IMG/VR virus record: IMGVR_UViG_3300036760_000504
Location: 1-53,893 of that record
Reading direction: 5' to 3' (one strand)
DNA: 53,893 nt
Origin: a virus
Part shown: positions 1 to 9,133 of the stretch, one piece after another
Layout: every line of letters starts with the position of its first letter
How positions within the stretch are numbered: the first letter of the stretch is position 1
Notes under the pieces: generated by a model
Databases searched by the model: none
Seen by the model: the letters and a program-made list of their open reading frames with translations, nothing else
What the model was told of the DNA's origin: nothing
Position numbers and translations under genes: made by a program

Positions 1-127
1 GATTTCCTCCAGCGACGCCTATGAGGCGGTAAGTCAATTCGCCAGTCATGGCCTGGATCCTAGTAAGTTGCAGGCTATTGCCTTGGCAGCTCGGGATTTG
101 GCGGTAGCGGCCGGCAAATCTCCCCAG
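1..127. repeat. Terminal direct repeat, left copy
   Basis: These 127 bases are identical to 53767-53893. A reading frame continues without a break from the right end into the left end through this repeat, so it is best read as the overlap of a circular (or circularly permuted) assembly. The length 127 is a common largest k-mer of short-read assemblers. It is unlikely to be a biological terminal repeat because it lies inside the tape-measure gene. Confidence 0.93.
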
Positions 128-2338
128 GAGATGTTCAATCTCCTCATCGACTCTATTGTCACCGGTACTCCCCGGGCCTTAAAGCAGGCCAAGATTCCTA
201 TCAAGGATTTTCAAGATACGGTTCTGGCAGAAGGCAAGAATCTGGATGACAACCTGAAGCTCTCTGCCCAGGAACGCTCCAAGGTAATGATCGATTTGAT
301 CATGAAATACGCCAAAACCGTGGAAGGGGTCTCAGAATCGACCGCGGGGGCATATTCCCGCCAACTGGGCCAGATCAAATACATGTCCACGGAGGCCAAA
401 GAGGCTTTATGGGACTTCATGGAGCCGCTGCTTACCGCTATCACCGGCGCGAAAATCAAGGTTTGGAGCGATTTGCTGGGATGGCTCAAGGCCAACCGAG
501 AAGAATTGAAACAATGGGGCACGATTATCGGAGAATTTGTCAAGCAGATATGGGGAGTGGTGTCCTCCGTCGTGAAGTGGACAGTTGAAAATGGGAGTCT
601 GCTTAGGTCCTTGGTCGAATTGGCAGTGGCCTTCAAACTTGCCGGCTATGCCATAACTCTGGCGGGTGCCTTGCAAACCGCGGGCGCTGCTGCTGCGGCT
701 TCCGGGTCCATGGCCATGGCGGCAGTGGCCGGGTGGGCGGCGCTGGCCGGGTCTATAAAATTAGCCGCCGCCGCTATAGCGATATATTCCATCTACAAAA
801 CCTTCAAGGAGCCCGGGCAGCTTACCGGCCCAACCGCTTCCGGCGACCCGTTCGCCGACGTGGCCGGCGGAGCCAGGGAAAGCGATTTGGTCTCCGGGCG
901 CAAGCTAACCGTCCCCACGGAGCAGGAGAAATTCCAGAACTTTACCGCGGCCGAAAGACAGAAAGAGATCGATGCGGCAATAGCGAAATGGATTAAGGAT
1001 TTTGGCGACAAGCCCGTGTCCGGCAAGGGCGGCGGCGCTGGCGCCAAGGAAACCGCCGACAACCTCCTGGCCCCCATGCTGGCCATGTTCAAAACTAAGC
1101 GAGAGGCTGAACTTCATGACGCCCAAAACTCCCTGGACTTGCTCAAGTCCACCAATAATAAGAAGAAAGCCGAACTGGAAAAAAACCTGGCTGAGGGGCT
1201 GATCGACGGTCGGACTTATTATCTGCGCCTCCAGGAACTTCAACAGGCCGAAACCACCGCTGCCCTGGCCATGATCGAACGGAAAAAGTCGGCCCAGGTC
1301 AAGGCCTACCAGGAATCCTTAACCCAACTGGAAGCCGATCAGAAATTAAGCCCCGAGGCCAAGGCCATTGCGGAGCAGAAATTAGCGGCCGAGAATCATA
1401 AGGCCCTGGCGAAACTGGACACCGAAGCGGCCCAGGCCCGGCTTGACGGTGAGGTCAAGATCACCAAAGAACTTGAGCGCCAGGCGGAGGTCCGCCGTCA
1501 ATACCAGGAAAAGACCGAAGACCTGAACCTGGAAACCGCCCAACTCCTGGGGGCTATCACCGAACAGGAGGCCAAGTTGCAGAGGCTCGTCATCGACTGG
1601 CAACGGGAAAAGGATAAGGCCATTAAGGCTGAGGCCGGTCCAGAATATTTTACCGCCCTCGACGCCAATCTCGCGGCCAAGCAATTTGACGCTAAATACG
1701 GCGAGTCCATGCGGGGGATCAGCAGCGAGTTTAGCTCCGGCGTGGTCAACATCATCAATGGTATCCGCCAGGGGTCTTTCGATATTGGCAATGCGCTTAT
1801 CCAGATGTTCAATAACATCATGATGGCGGCCCTGAAGCCCGGGTTTGACGCCCTGGGGCAGGTCCTCACCAACGCCGTCAAGGGGCTGCTACAAAGTGCG
1901 GCCTCAGCTATGGGCATCTCATGGGGGGGGGGTCCAGGCACTTCCGGTTACGATTATCAACCCGGGGGATACGGTTTTATGAACTGGGCGCACGGCGGCG
2001 CCTTTTCCCGCGGTGTTCGCATGGCCTTTGCCGGGGGCGGCATTGTCACCCGGCCAACCCTGTTCCCCCTAGCTGGGGGCGCCGGGCTTATGGGCGAGGC
2101 GGGGGAGGAGGGTATCCTGCCCCTCTCCCGGGTAGGTGGCGACCTGGGCGTCAAGGCCCTGCTCCCCTCTTCCGGCCCGCCTGTAGTGAATATCATCAAC
2201 AAAACCGGCACCGAGGCCCAGGGCAGCGCCCAGCAGAATGATGATGGCAGCCTAGATGTTTTCCTTGAGAAGAAGGTCGTCAGTTATGCCTCACGCGGCC
2301 CCTTGAACCAACTGATTAAGGCTATTTCAAAAAGTTAA
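2..2338 (+). CDS. Tail tape-measure protein, C-terminal part
   Basis: This is the larger part of the tail length-determining protein. The frame is already open at base 2 and is the continuation of the gene that starts at 53432; joined across the circle it gives 890 residues, which by the usual rule of about 1.5 angstrom per residue suggests a tail of roughly 130 nm. A long alanine-rich hydrophobic stretch (about residues 315-380 of the full protein) is followed by a charged, coiled-coil-like region rich in E, K, A and Q (about 480-660) and a glycine-rich C-terminus. This layout is typical of siphovirus tape measures. It follows the two chaperone genes and precedes tail-tip genes, as expected. 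The TTG at 68 is an internal codon, not the start. Confidence 0.93.
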   Translation: MSSSDAYEAVSQFASHGLDPSKLQAIALAARDLAVAAGKSPQEMFNLLIDSIVTGTPRALKQAKIPIKDFQDTVLAEGKNLDDNLKLSAQERSKVMIDLIMKYAKTVEGVSESTAGAYSRQLGQIKYMSTEAKEALWDFMEPLLTAITGAKIKVWSDLLGWLKANREELKQWGTIIGEFVKQIWGVVSSVVKWTVENGSLLRSLVELAVAFKLAGYAITLAGALQTAGAAAAASGSMAMAAVAGWAALAGSIKLAAAAIAIYSIYKTFKEPGQLTGPTASGDPFADVAGGARESDLVSGRKLTVPTEQEKFQNFTAAERQKEIDAAIAKWIKDFGDKPVSGKGGGAGAKETADNLLAPMLAMFKTKREAELHDAQNSLDLLKSTNNKKKAELEKNLAEGLIDGRTYYLRLQELQQAETTAALAMIERKKSAQVKAYQESLTQLEADQKLSPEAKAIAEQKLAAENHKALAKLDTEAAQARLDGEVKITKELERQAEVRRQYQEKTEDLNLETAQLLGAITEQEAKLQRLVIDWQREKDKAIKAEAGPEYFTALDANLAAKQFDAKYGESMRGISSEFSSGVVNIINGIRQGSFDIGNALIQMFNNIMMAALKPGFDALGQVLTNAVKGLLQSAASAMGISWGGGPGTSGYDYQPGGYGFMNWAHGGAFSRGVRMAFAGGGIVTRPTLFPLAGGAGLMGEAGEEGILPLSRVGGDLGVKALLPSSGPPVVNIINKTGTEAQGSAQQNDDGSLDVFLEKKVVSYASRGPLNQLIKAISKS

Positions 2339-2347
2339 GGAGATGGT

Positions 2348-2701
2348 ATGCCAGCCTGGCCTGCTACGCTTCCACAGGAACCTAACAACGGGGAGTATAA
2401 AGAAACACCCCCCCATGTCCTGATACAGGATGATAACCAGGAGGGACCAGCCAATGCCCGCCGCCGGCTCGGGGTGCGCAAACTCTCGCTGCCATTTCGC
2501 TTCGACGCAGTGCAGACCGATATTTTTGATGCATGGCTGGATACTGACATAGCGGGCGGGGCATTGTCCTTCGATTTTTCCTGGCCACCGGCCCCTCGGG
2601 CTACCCAGAACGTGTCCGCCCGGATCACGGCGATCCCCACATATGAACATAAAGGCGGCGGGGTTCACGATGTAACTTTGGAGATGATTATTTTGCCATG
2701 A
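2348..2701 (+). CDS. Minor tail protein
   Basis: A 117-residue protein directly after the tape measure and before the DUF1833 gene, the place where lambda/HK97-type phages encode small distal-tail proteins. The N-terminal half has the pattern of prolines, a polar patch and an arginine triplet (ARRRLG) often seen in such proteins, and the middle is rich in aromatic residues. AAGGAG precedes the ATG with good spacing. Its end overlaps the next start by 4 bp (ATGA), so the two genes are translationally coupled. The function rests mainly on position. Confidence 0.75.
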   Translation: MPAWPATLPQEPNNGEYKETPPHVLIQDDNQEGPANARRRLGVRKLSLPFRFDAVQTDIFDAWLDTDIAGGALSFDFSWPPAPRATQNVSARITAIPTYEHKGGGVHDVTLEMIILP

Positions 2702-3168
2702 CCGAAACTGACGCCTTCCGCCGAGCTATCAATGCCCAGGAAACTGGGGAACTTTTCCACATCCTGGTGACTATTGAACACCCGGATCTGATAGCTCCGC
2801 TCCGTCTGAATGCCGGGCCGGTTAATGTTGTGAGCCGGGGAGAGACTTTCCTGGCCAGCTTTGTGGAGGCTACGATCATTGACCAGGACCCCACCAGGTC
2901 ACCCCAGGCGCAGTTGACCTTTAGCAATGTCAACCGAGAGACGGTGATCGCCCTACAGAGCACGCCGACGCCGTGCATAGTCACCATGGAGATTGTCAAG
3001 GGCAGCGACCCGGACACGGTTGAGCGGAGCTTAACCAACTTAGAGTTGCGGAATGTGGAGGGGGACGAGATATCGATCCGGGGGGACCTGACCCCGGCGC
3101 GGTGCAAGCCTAAGAAAGCCGTAGATTACTATTTCACCCCGACTACGGCGCCAGGGCTTTTTCAGTAG
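2698..3168 (+). CDS. DUF1833-family tail protein
   Basis: A 156-residue protein with the typical DUF1833 start (AFRRAINAQETGELF) followed by a beta-rich body that contains VTIEHPDL and LTFSNVNRE. In many siphoviruses this family sits between the minor tail protein and the NlpC/P60 tail protein and probably belongs to the tail tip. The start overlaps the upstream stop (ATGA). The gene is convergent with the leftward lipoprotein gene that begins on the other side of a 6-bp gap, with no obvious terminator between them. Confidence 0.85.
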   Translation: MTETDAFRRAINAQETGELFHILVTIEHPDLIAPLRLNAGPVNVVSRGETFLASFVEATIIDQDPTRSPQAQLTFSNVNRETVIALQSTPTPCIVTMEIVKGSDPDTVERSLTNLELRNVEGDEISIRGDLTPARCKPKKAVDYYFTPTTAPGLFQ

Positions 3169-3174
3169 GGGAGG

Positions 3175-3618
3175 CTAACTTTCAAGCCGCATTTTAAGGT
3201 TTTGCAAGGCTTGATAAATTTCATAAGCATCTTTGCTGTGATTGCGGTTCTCTAATTTTTCTAAGCCGGTGCCGGGGTTGGTCACGATGAAAAGATTGAT
3301 TAAAATCCTCACCCCCCCTTGCACATCGGTCAATTGAATTTGCAACCTGTGGTTGGGGATAGGGTTCTGATGGGAGCCATAAAAATATGCCATTACCCCT
3401 TCAGCAGGTTTGTCAAGGATTATTAAGTTTGGAGCGGAGCTCACCAACATGAATCCTTTGCTAGAAGTGTCATTGATTATTTCATTCGCCACTTTTTCTT
3501 TGGTCGTTTTATGAATGATAATTTCTGGTTTGCCGCTTTCAGTTGGAATGACAGGGATAGCAGCACAACCATCCAACACCAGCAGGGCACAGAGCACAAT
3601 GAACCATGAAATTTTCAT
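3175..3618 (-). CDS. Lipoprotein inserted in the tail operon
   Basis: A leftward gene of 147 residues within an otherwise rightward tail block. It has a signal peptide (MKIS, then a hydrophobic core) that ends in a lipobox LDGC, so it should be lipid-anchored in the cell envelope. The ATG at 3618 is chosen over the one at 3624 because AAGGAG lies 6 nt upstream of the former but directly abuts the latter. The mature part is polar and I do not recognise its family. Phage lipoproteins expressed outside the virion genes are often superinfection-exclusion factors, so this is a moron candidate; that role is an inference from position and signal only. Confidence 0.8.
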   Translation of the reverse strand: MKISWFIVLCALLVLDGCAAIPVIPTESGKPEIIIHKTTKEKVANEIINDTSSKGFMLVSSAPNLIILDKPAEGVMAYFYGSHQNPIPNHRLQIQLTDVQGGVRILINLFIVTNPGTGLEKLENRNHSKDAYEIYQALQNLKMRLES

Positions 3619-3645
3619 GACCATCTCCTTAAAAGGGTTTTTACT

Positions 3646-4098
3646 ATGTTAGCCCAAAACCAGCAGAAAAATATCAAGAAAATGAGCCTGGAAGAATTTG
3701 CGGTCCTGGCCATCGGCGTCCCTTTTCACGACCATGGCCGAGATTTCCAGGGCTGGGATTGCTGGGGCCTGGTAGTCCGAGCCTACCGGGAATGTTTCGC
3801 CGTGGAGTTGCCAGATTACTCCTATATCTCAGCTCTGAATTCTCAGGAGGCCGGGGAACTTCTTGAGGCCCAAATGAAATTATGGATAGAGGTTCCGGCG
3901 CACCAGGAGCGCCCTGGTAACGTGATTCTGCTCCGACATGGCTCATGGCCTTGCCATGTGGGCCTGGTGGTTAAGGCGGGCCTCATGCTGCACGTGGATA
4001 TGGATATTGACACCTGTGTCGAACCCTATAACTCCGGGGCCTGGAGGCACCGGCTCATCGGGATTTATCGCCATGCCGAACTTGCCAGCGATAATTGA
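3646..4098 (+). CDS. NlpC/P60-type tail peptidoglycan hydrolase
   Basis: A 150-residue protein with the catalytic cysteine motif GWDCWGLV near residue 40, a histidine in PCHVGLVV near residue 103 and a second histidine in MLHVD. These are the Cys-His pair and flanking strands of the NlpC/P60 fold. In lambda-like phages a protein of this type (gpK) sits in the tail tip just before the central tip protein and may open peptidoglycan during DNA entry. The 5' end is only 27 bp from the start of the divergent lipoprotein gene; no strong ribosome site is visible, so ATG 3682 is an alternative start. Confidence 0.85.
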   Translation: MLAQNQQKNIKKMSLEEFAVLAIGVPFHDHGRDFQGWDCWGLVVRAYRECFAVELPDYSYISALNSQEAGELLEAQMKLWIEVPAHQERPGNVILLRHGSWPCHVGLVVKAGLMLHVDMDIDTCVEPYNSGAWRHRLIGIYRHAELASDN

Positions 4099-7000
4099 CC
4101 CCCAACCCTTGCGGGTCACAGCCTGCCCTCATCCGTTCAAGGAGGCGAGTGAGACGCGGAGCCTAGCCCCCGGCATATCCCTGGCCCAAGTGCTGCGGGA
4201 AGTGCAGCCCGACCCCGACCTGCGCCGGTATGGTTACGTCTGGGTCAACGATGAGCCTATCCCCCCAAGGGATTGGGAAACCACTTACCCGGAGGCCGGG
4301 GCCAAGATCGACATTCGAGTGGCGCCGGCCGGCGGGATCGGGCGGATCATCGGCACGATTTTTATTGTCATTGCGGCGATAGTGGCAATGGCTGTTTTCC
4401 AACAGTGGTATTTGGCAGGGGCAGCCCCGACAATTTTATCGGGGGCTTTAACGGGTGTGGTTGGCCTCACCGTGGGCATCGTCGGAAACATGGCCCTGAA
4501 CGCTCTGTTCCCGGTCACTGCCAACCCCTCTCGCCAGGCAGCCCTTATGGGTACAGGGGCCATGATTGGTTACGGCGGGTCCGTTTCCAGCTCCCCCACT
4601 TATAGTCTGAACGGCGGCAGTAACCAGGCCAACAAATACGGCCCTATCCCGAAAATCTATGGTATCCACAAGCATTTTCCCAACTACGGGGTGGAAACTT
4701 ATACTGAAATCTTGGGAGAAGATCAATATCTCCACCTCTATTTTGTCTGGGCTATCTCCCGTGCTGACGGCCCTGGTGTGCGTATCCAGGACCTCAAGAT
4801 CGGCGATACGGCCATAGGGGAATTTGAGGGGATTGAAGTCGAACACCGTAACCTGGAACTCTACCTGCATGACCAGACCATCGCTATTGATGTCACGGCT
4901 AAGACCCTGACGCGGACTTCCGGCTCATGGCTGGTAGACGGGATCAAGGTGGGGGATACCCTGACCCTGGGGGGATGTACCACGGAGACCAATAACACCT
5001 CCTACCCAATTTCCGTGGTAACTGCACTTGTCTTGACCTACACCACCAGCACAGCCACCACCACCGAGGCCGGGAATGGGGCGCAGACGGCTATCATCAT
5101 CTTTGGCTCTGGGGATTTAACCCTATATACAAACAGTATTTACGAGGACCCGACAGTTAAGCAAATCCAGTTGTTACAAGGCGAACCGGTAGTGCGAACC
5201 ACTCATGCCGGCCCCCGGGCGATCTCGATTGACGTCAGTTTTCCCAGTCTCTTTGCCAATGACCCACACTCCGGCGCCCGAGGCGATAAAACCGTAGTGA
5301 TCAAGATTGAATATAGGGTCTCCGGTTCTGGGAGTTGGATAACCGCCACGACCTTGACCATCACGGCGGCCAGCAATGCGGCGGTGCGCCGGGGTTTTCG
5401 CTGGGATGTAAATTCCGGCGCTGATCCTGATGTCATCTATGATGTCCGGGTAACTCGCGTAAGTCCCGGGCTGGACGACTCTTTTTCTCAATCCACCTCT
5501 TATTGGACGGCCCTGCGCAGCATCTGGAAAACCAACCCATTTCAGCCGCCGGTGCCCTGTGCGCTTACCGTGATGCGCATCAAATCCAGCAACCAACTCA
5601 GTGGCACCGTGGATCGTTTCTCCGGGATCTGTTCCGGCATCGAACCAGATTGGGATGCAGGAACCGAAACCTGGATCACTCGGATTACCCAGAACCCGGC
5701 CAGCCATTTGCGGGAACTATGCCAGGGGCTGCAAAACCAGGACCCCTACGCCGCCGATGAAATTGATCTTGAGCAACTGAAGTATTTCCATGGATATTGC
5801 ATCGATCTGGGCTGGGAATATAACAAGATCGTCGATTATGATGTGGATTGGGAAGAGATCTGGGCCGAAATATGCGCCGCGGGACGGGCTTCCCTCAGTT
5901 GGCTTGACTCTAAGAGGAGCCTCATTATTGATGAGCCTCAAGAGTTCACCATCGGCCCGGCTTTCACGCCCCGGAATAGCAAGGGCTATTCTTTCCAGAT
6001 TGTGTACCCGGATAAGGTCCACTGCTGGCGCTGCGCCTTCAAAAACGAGTTGAATGATTGGGCCGACGATGAGCGCCTAGTGCTCCTGGACGGTTATGCT
6101 TTACTGGACGCTAATGGCGACAAAGTCGATGCCTGGGGCAACCCGGCTCCTACCCTACCCCTGGCATCGATCTTCGTTTCCCTGCCGATCCTGGGGGTAA
6201 CGCATCCTGATCTGATCTTTAAACATGCCCGGTTCCACGGGGTACAGCTCAAGTTACGATTTATCACCCACCAGTTCGAGGCGCACCTGGACCAACTGGT
6301 GGCCCGGCGGGGGGACAGGTTCAAGTTTTCTCAGGACGTGATTCTGGCGGGGTCTTCATGGGGCCGGGTGAAATCCCTGATTATGGAGACAATCGGAGAT
6401 CCTCCTGTAGAAACGGGATTATTGGCGGGTGTGATCCTAGACGCTGAGTGTCCCATGGAAGAGGGGACTGATTACGCCATCCGCTTCCGCCTGAGTAACA
6501 ATGTCAGTGTACTTTGCACCGTTGTCACGGCCCCAGGAAATCCCAAAGAACTTACGTTTGTTGATCCTATCCCGCCTTATGATCCCGGGCCCCCTCCTAA
6601 AAATTATTGGCCGGCGGTAGGCGACCTATTCATGTTCGGCGAGGCGGGGAAGGAGGCGGTTGATCTACTGCTGAAATCACTCCGGCCAAACAATGATCTC
6701 GGCGCCAGGATTACGGCGGAGTCCTATGATGAGGCAATTTACCTGGCTGATGTGGGGGTAGTCCCGGCCCACGTTCCCTTGGTAACTATCCCGCCGGAGT
6801 GGTGGGTGCCAGATATTGCCTGGGTGCGTTCAGACGGCACGGTCCTGTGGCGGGACAGCGATGGCACTTTGCGGAGCCGCATCTTAATCTCCCTGCGCAT
6901 CCCGGGGGCATTGAAAGCAAATATTACCGGAGTTGAGGCGCAATACTGGCCTACAGATAGCAATGCTGCTCCCATCACCATGCCGGTGAGTCCTTTGTTT

Positions 7001-7879
7001 GACTGGGAAATTTCCATTTTGCCCGTAGAGGACGGGGTTTCCTACGACTTCCGTCTGCGCTACGTCAAAAAAGATGGTTCCCGTGGACCTTGGGGCGCTA
7101 CCGAAACCGAGGTGGTGGAAGGGAAGATTGCTCCGCCAACGAATGTGACCGGATTCTACGTTTACCAGGTGCAGACGATAGTTACGGCAACCTGGACATG
7201 GGGTGCCGATTTAGACCTGGCTGGGTACGAAATTCGATGCGGAGAAATCGGTTGTGCATGGAGTGAGGCGTTCACCCTGAACGGCACCTTTAAAGGTTCT
7301 ACTTTTACCACCACGGAAGTACCCCCAGGATCCTGGGATTTTCTCATCAAAGCCATTGACACCAGCGGGAATTACAGCGAGACAGAGGCGAGGAAAACCT
7401 TCCAAGTCTATTCCTTCTATGAAATCTTGAGTCAAATAGAGCAATGGCCTCTCTGGGCGGGGACCTTGACCAATTATGTACGGAATCCCATAACCGGAAA
7501 CCTGAACCCGGCTGACCAGGCCCTGGCGAATGCTAACAATTTTGAGCTTTTTGACCATTACGTGGTTGATCCCTACCCGGGGTCATCCTACTTAGCCCCG
7601 GAAATTGATCTGGGGGCAGATAAGGCAGTTAGGGCCTACAACAGAATTATCAGCAACTTGGGGCCGGGGGAGAGCGGGAGCAATAGTCCAGGTCTGGAAG
7701 TGGATTATAGTCTCGACACCGGATCACCCCCAGAGAGAGGATACGACGGGTTTGATCCCTGGACCATCGGCTACCTGACTGCGAGATATGTCAAGGCCCA
7801 GGTAGCGAATGACAACACAGTGGGTGTGGTGCGGTTGACCAGATTTCAGCCAGTAATAGACTTGTCAGAGGCAATTTAA
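4073..7879 (+). CDS. Central tail tip protein (gpJ-like host specificity protein)
   Basis: A 1,268-residue protein, the largest in the tail tip. The frame is open upstream to 3938, but ATG 4073 is taken because the extension would lie wholly inside the NlpC gene; this leaves a 26-bp overlap. The first 70 residues look like a beta-grasp (ubiquitin-like) segment, followed by a hydrophobic stretch near residues 88-109 and the motif NQANKYGPIPKIYG, typical of gpJ-type tip proteins. The C-terminal third contains fibronectin-like beta domains (about residues 1020-1110). It should form the tail tip ring and connect to the fibre encoded next. Confidence 0.88.
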   Translation: MPNLPAIIDPQPLRVTACPHPFKEASETRSLAPGISLAQVLREVQPDPDLRRYGYVWVNDEPIPPRDWETTYPEAGAKIDIRVAPAGGIGRIIGTIFIVIAAIVAMAVFQQWYLAGAAPTILSGALTGVVGLTVGIVGNMALNALFPVTANPSRQAALMGTGAMIGYGGSVSSSPTYSLNGGSNQANKYGPIPKIYGIHKHFPNYGVETYTEILGEDQYLHLYFVWAISRADGPGVRIQDLKIGDTAIGEFEGIEVEHRNLELYLHDQTIAIDVTAKTLTRTSGSWLVDGIKVGDTLTLGGCTTETNNTSYPISVVTALVLTYTTSTATTTEAGNGAQTAIIIFGSGDLTLYTNSIYEDPTVKQIQLLQGEPVVRTTHAGPRAISIDVSFPSLFANDPHSGARGDKTVVIKIEYRVSGSGSWITATTLTITAASNAAVRRGFRWDVNSGADPDVIYDVRVTRVSPGLDDSFSQSTSYWTALRSIWKTNPFQPPVPCALTVMRIKSSNQLSGTVDRFSGICSGIEPDWDAGTETWITRITQNPASHLRELCQGLQNQDPYAADEIDLEQLKYFHGYCIDLGWEYNKIVDYDVDWEEIWAEICAAGRASLSWLDSKRSLIIDEPQEFTIGPAFTPRNSKGYSFQIVYPDKVHCWRCAFKNELNDWADDERLVLLDGYALLDANGDKVDAWGNPAPTLPLASIFVSLPILGVTHPDLIFKHARFHGVQLKLRFITHQFEAHLDQLVARRGDRFKFSQDVILAGSSWGRVKSLIMETIGDPPVETGLLAGVILDAECPMEEGTDYAIRFRLSNNVSVLCTVVTAPGNPKELTFVDPIPPYDPGPPPKNYWPAVGDLFMFGEAGKEAVDLLLKSLRPNNDLGARITAESYDEAIYLADVGVVPAHVPLVTIPPEWWVPDIAWVRSDGTVLWRDSDGTLRSRILISLRIPGALKANITGVEAQYWPTDSNAAPITMPVSPLFDWEISILPVEDGVSYDFRLRYVKKDGSRGPWGATETEVVEGKIAPPTNVTGFYVYQVQTIVTATWTWGADLDLAGYEIRCGEIGCAWSEAFTLNGTFKGSTFTTTEVPPGSWDFLIKAIDTSGNYSETEARKTFQVYSFYEILSQIEQWPLWAGTLTNYVRNPITGNLNPADQALANANNFELFDHYVVDPYPGSSYLAPEIDLGADKAVRAYNRIISNLGPGESGSNSPGLEVDYSLDTGSPPERGYDGFDPWTIGYLTARYVKAQVANDNTVGVVRLTRFQPVIDLSEAI

Positions 7880-8049
7880 TGGCAAACATGGTTGATCTTA
7901 TTATGCGGTTGGAACGGCGGCTAATTGCAGTGGAAAATGCCGTGGGGATCAAAGCAGGGACAGCCGACCTAATACATCCCAAAGCATTGGCCCAGGCTGA
8001 CGCAAAGATTGAAGTGGAAAAGGCTGAACTGTTCATCAAGGAGAAATGA
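7879..8049 (+). CDS. Small coiled-coil-like protein between tip and fibre
   Basis: A 56-residue gene that starts on the stop codon of the tip gene (TAATG) and stops one base before the fibre gene. The product begins MANMVDLIMRLERR and is mostly charged helix (AKIEVEKAELFIKEK). It is unknown. The tight packing on both sides and the ribosome site of the next gene inside its 3' end suggest a real gene. It could be a fibre chaperone or linker, which is only an inference from position. Confidence 0.7.
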   Translation: MANMVDLIMRLERRLIAVENAVGIKAGTADLIHPKALAQADAKIEVEKAELFIKEK

Positions 8050-8050
8050 A

Positions 8051-9115
8051 ATGGCTGTCGGGACTTTTGAACAACCCAATTTTGAGACACAGACTGGCAC
8101 CGTCTATAAAACTTCCATCGACAATTCGATCATGGCCCTGGCCCGGATCGGCCAGATGTTCGCCCCCCATGAGGAGGATACTCCTGCCATGACCGTGCGC
8201 CTGGACGCCGGGGCCTTGTGGGTAAGCGGGGCCATAGTCGAAAAGGCGGCCCAGAGCACCGGGACGATTACCGCCCCCACTACGCATCCCCGGATTGATC
8301 GGCTGGTGATCGATAATGCCACCGGCGTGGTATCGGTGATTCCCGGTGAGGAGGCGGATACCCCCTCGCCCCCAGTCATCACGACCGGCAAACTGCCTGT
8401 GGCCCAAGTGCTTCTGCAAACCACCAGCACGGTAATCACCAACGACATGATTACCGATGAGCGGATTCTGGGCGGCGGGGGGGGTGGTGAGGCTTTCCCG
8501 GTGAATAGCGTCTATACCAATCAAGGCACCATTGTTGAATTAGGATATGGAACGTGGGCGCCTTTAATTTGCGTAAATTCTAACTCTGTATATCCTCCAG
8601 CTCAAAACGATACGTATGTTAAAGCAACATCATATTTTTCGACCAACTTTCATCCTTATTATATGACCGATCCAACTAAATCCCTAACAGGTGATTGGAA
8701 CTATAACCAGTGGCTGGCCGGACCCGGGTGGACCACTAACCAGCGATTCCACATAGATTTAGGAACACCGTTAGTAATTGCCAGAATTTACTACGAAAAT
8801 GCTCACAAATATGGTGGGGACCTCGACGCCGGGGCTAAGAATTTTACATTATGGGGTAGTAATGACGCCGCTGCTTTTTCCGAATTAACCTACAATATTG
8901 ATACTGGCTGGACTCAAATAGGCGGTGCTTTTCAGTTTGAGCAGCACATAGCTGCTGACCAGGCAGACCCTAAATTTATTAATGTTGTCCCCAATGGTGC
9001 AGCATATCGCTATTATGCACTAAAAATTGCTGATGGTTGGGGGAGCAGTTACATGGGGGTGAGGCGCATTGAGTTATGGGTTACTGATTGTGTTTTATGG
9101 AAGAGAACAGCATAG
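8051..9115 (+). CDS. Receptor-binding tail fibre with discoidin-like domain
   Basis: A 354-residue protein. ATG 8051 is chosen because AAGGAG lies 7 nt upstream; the upstream TTG at 8009 lies in the preceding gene. Residues 1-140 are GC-rich and resemble a fibre base that binds the tip, ending in a glycine run (ILGGGGGGEA). The remainder looks like an F5/8 type C (discoidin) jelly-roll, a carbohydrate-binding fold, with NQRFHIDLG, ARIYYENAH and YRYYALKIA. Base composition changes to AT-rich at about 8540, exactly at the domain border, which suggests a recently acquired receptor-binding module. Confidence 0.82.
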   Translation: MAVGTFEQPNFETQTGTVYKTSIDNSIMALARIGQMFAPHEEDTPAMTVRLDAGALWVSGAIVEKAAQSTGTITAPTTHPRIDRLVIDNATGVVSVIPGEEADTPSPPVITTGKLPVAQVLLQTTSTVITNDMITDERILGGGGGGEAFPVNSVYTNQGTIVELGYGTWAPLICVNSNSVYPPAQNDTYVKATSYFSTNFHPYYMTDPTKSLTGDWNYNQWLAGPGWTTNQRFHIDLGTPLVIARIYYENAHKYGGDLDAGAKNFTLWGSNDAAAFSELTYNIDTGWTQIGGAFQFEQHIAADQADPKFINVVPNGAAYRYYALKIADGWGSSYMGVRRIELWVTDCVLWKRTA

Positions 9116-9133
9116 CACAGGAGGGCCAAATGG

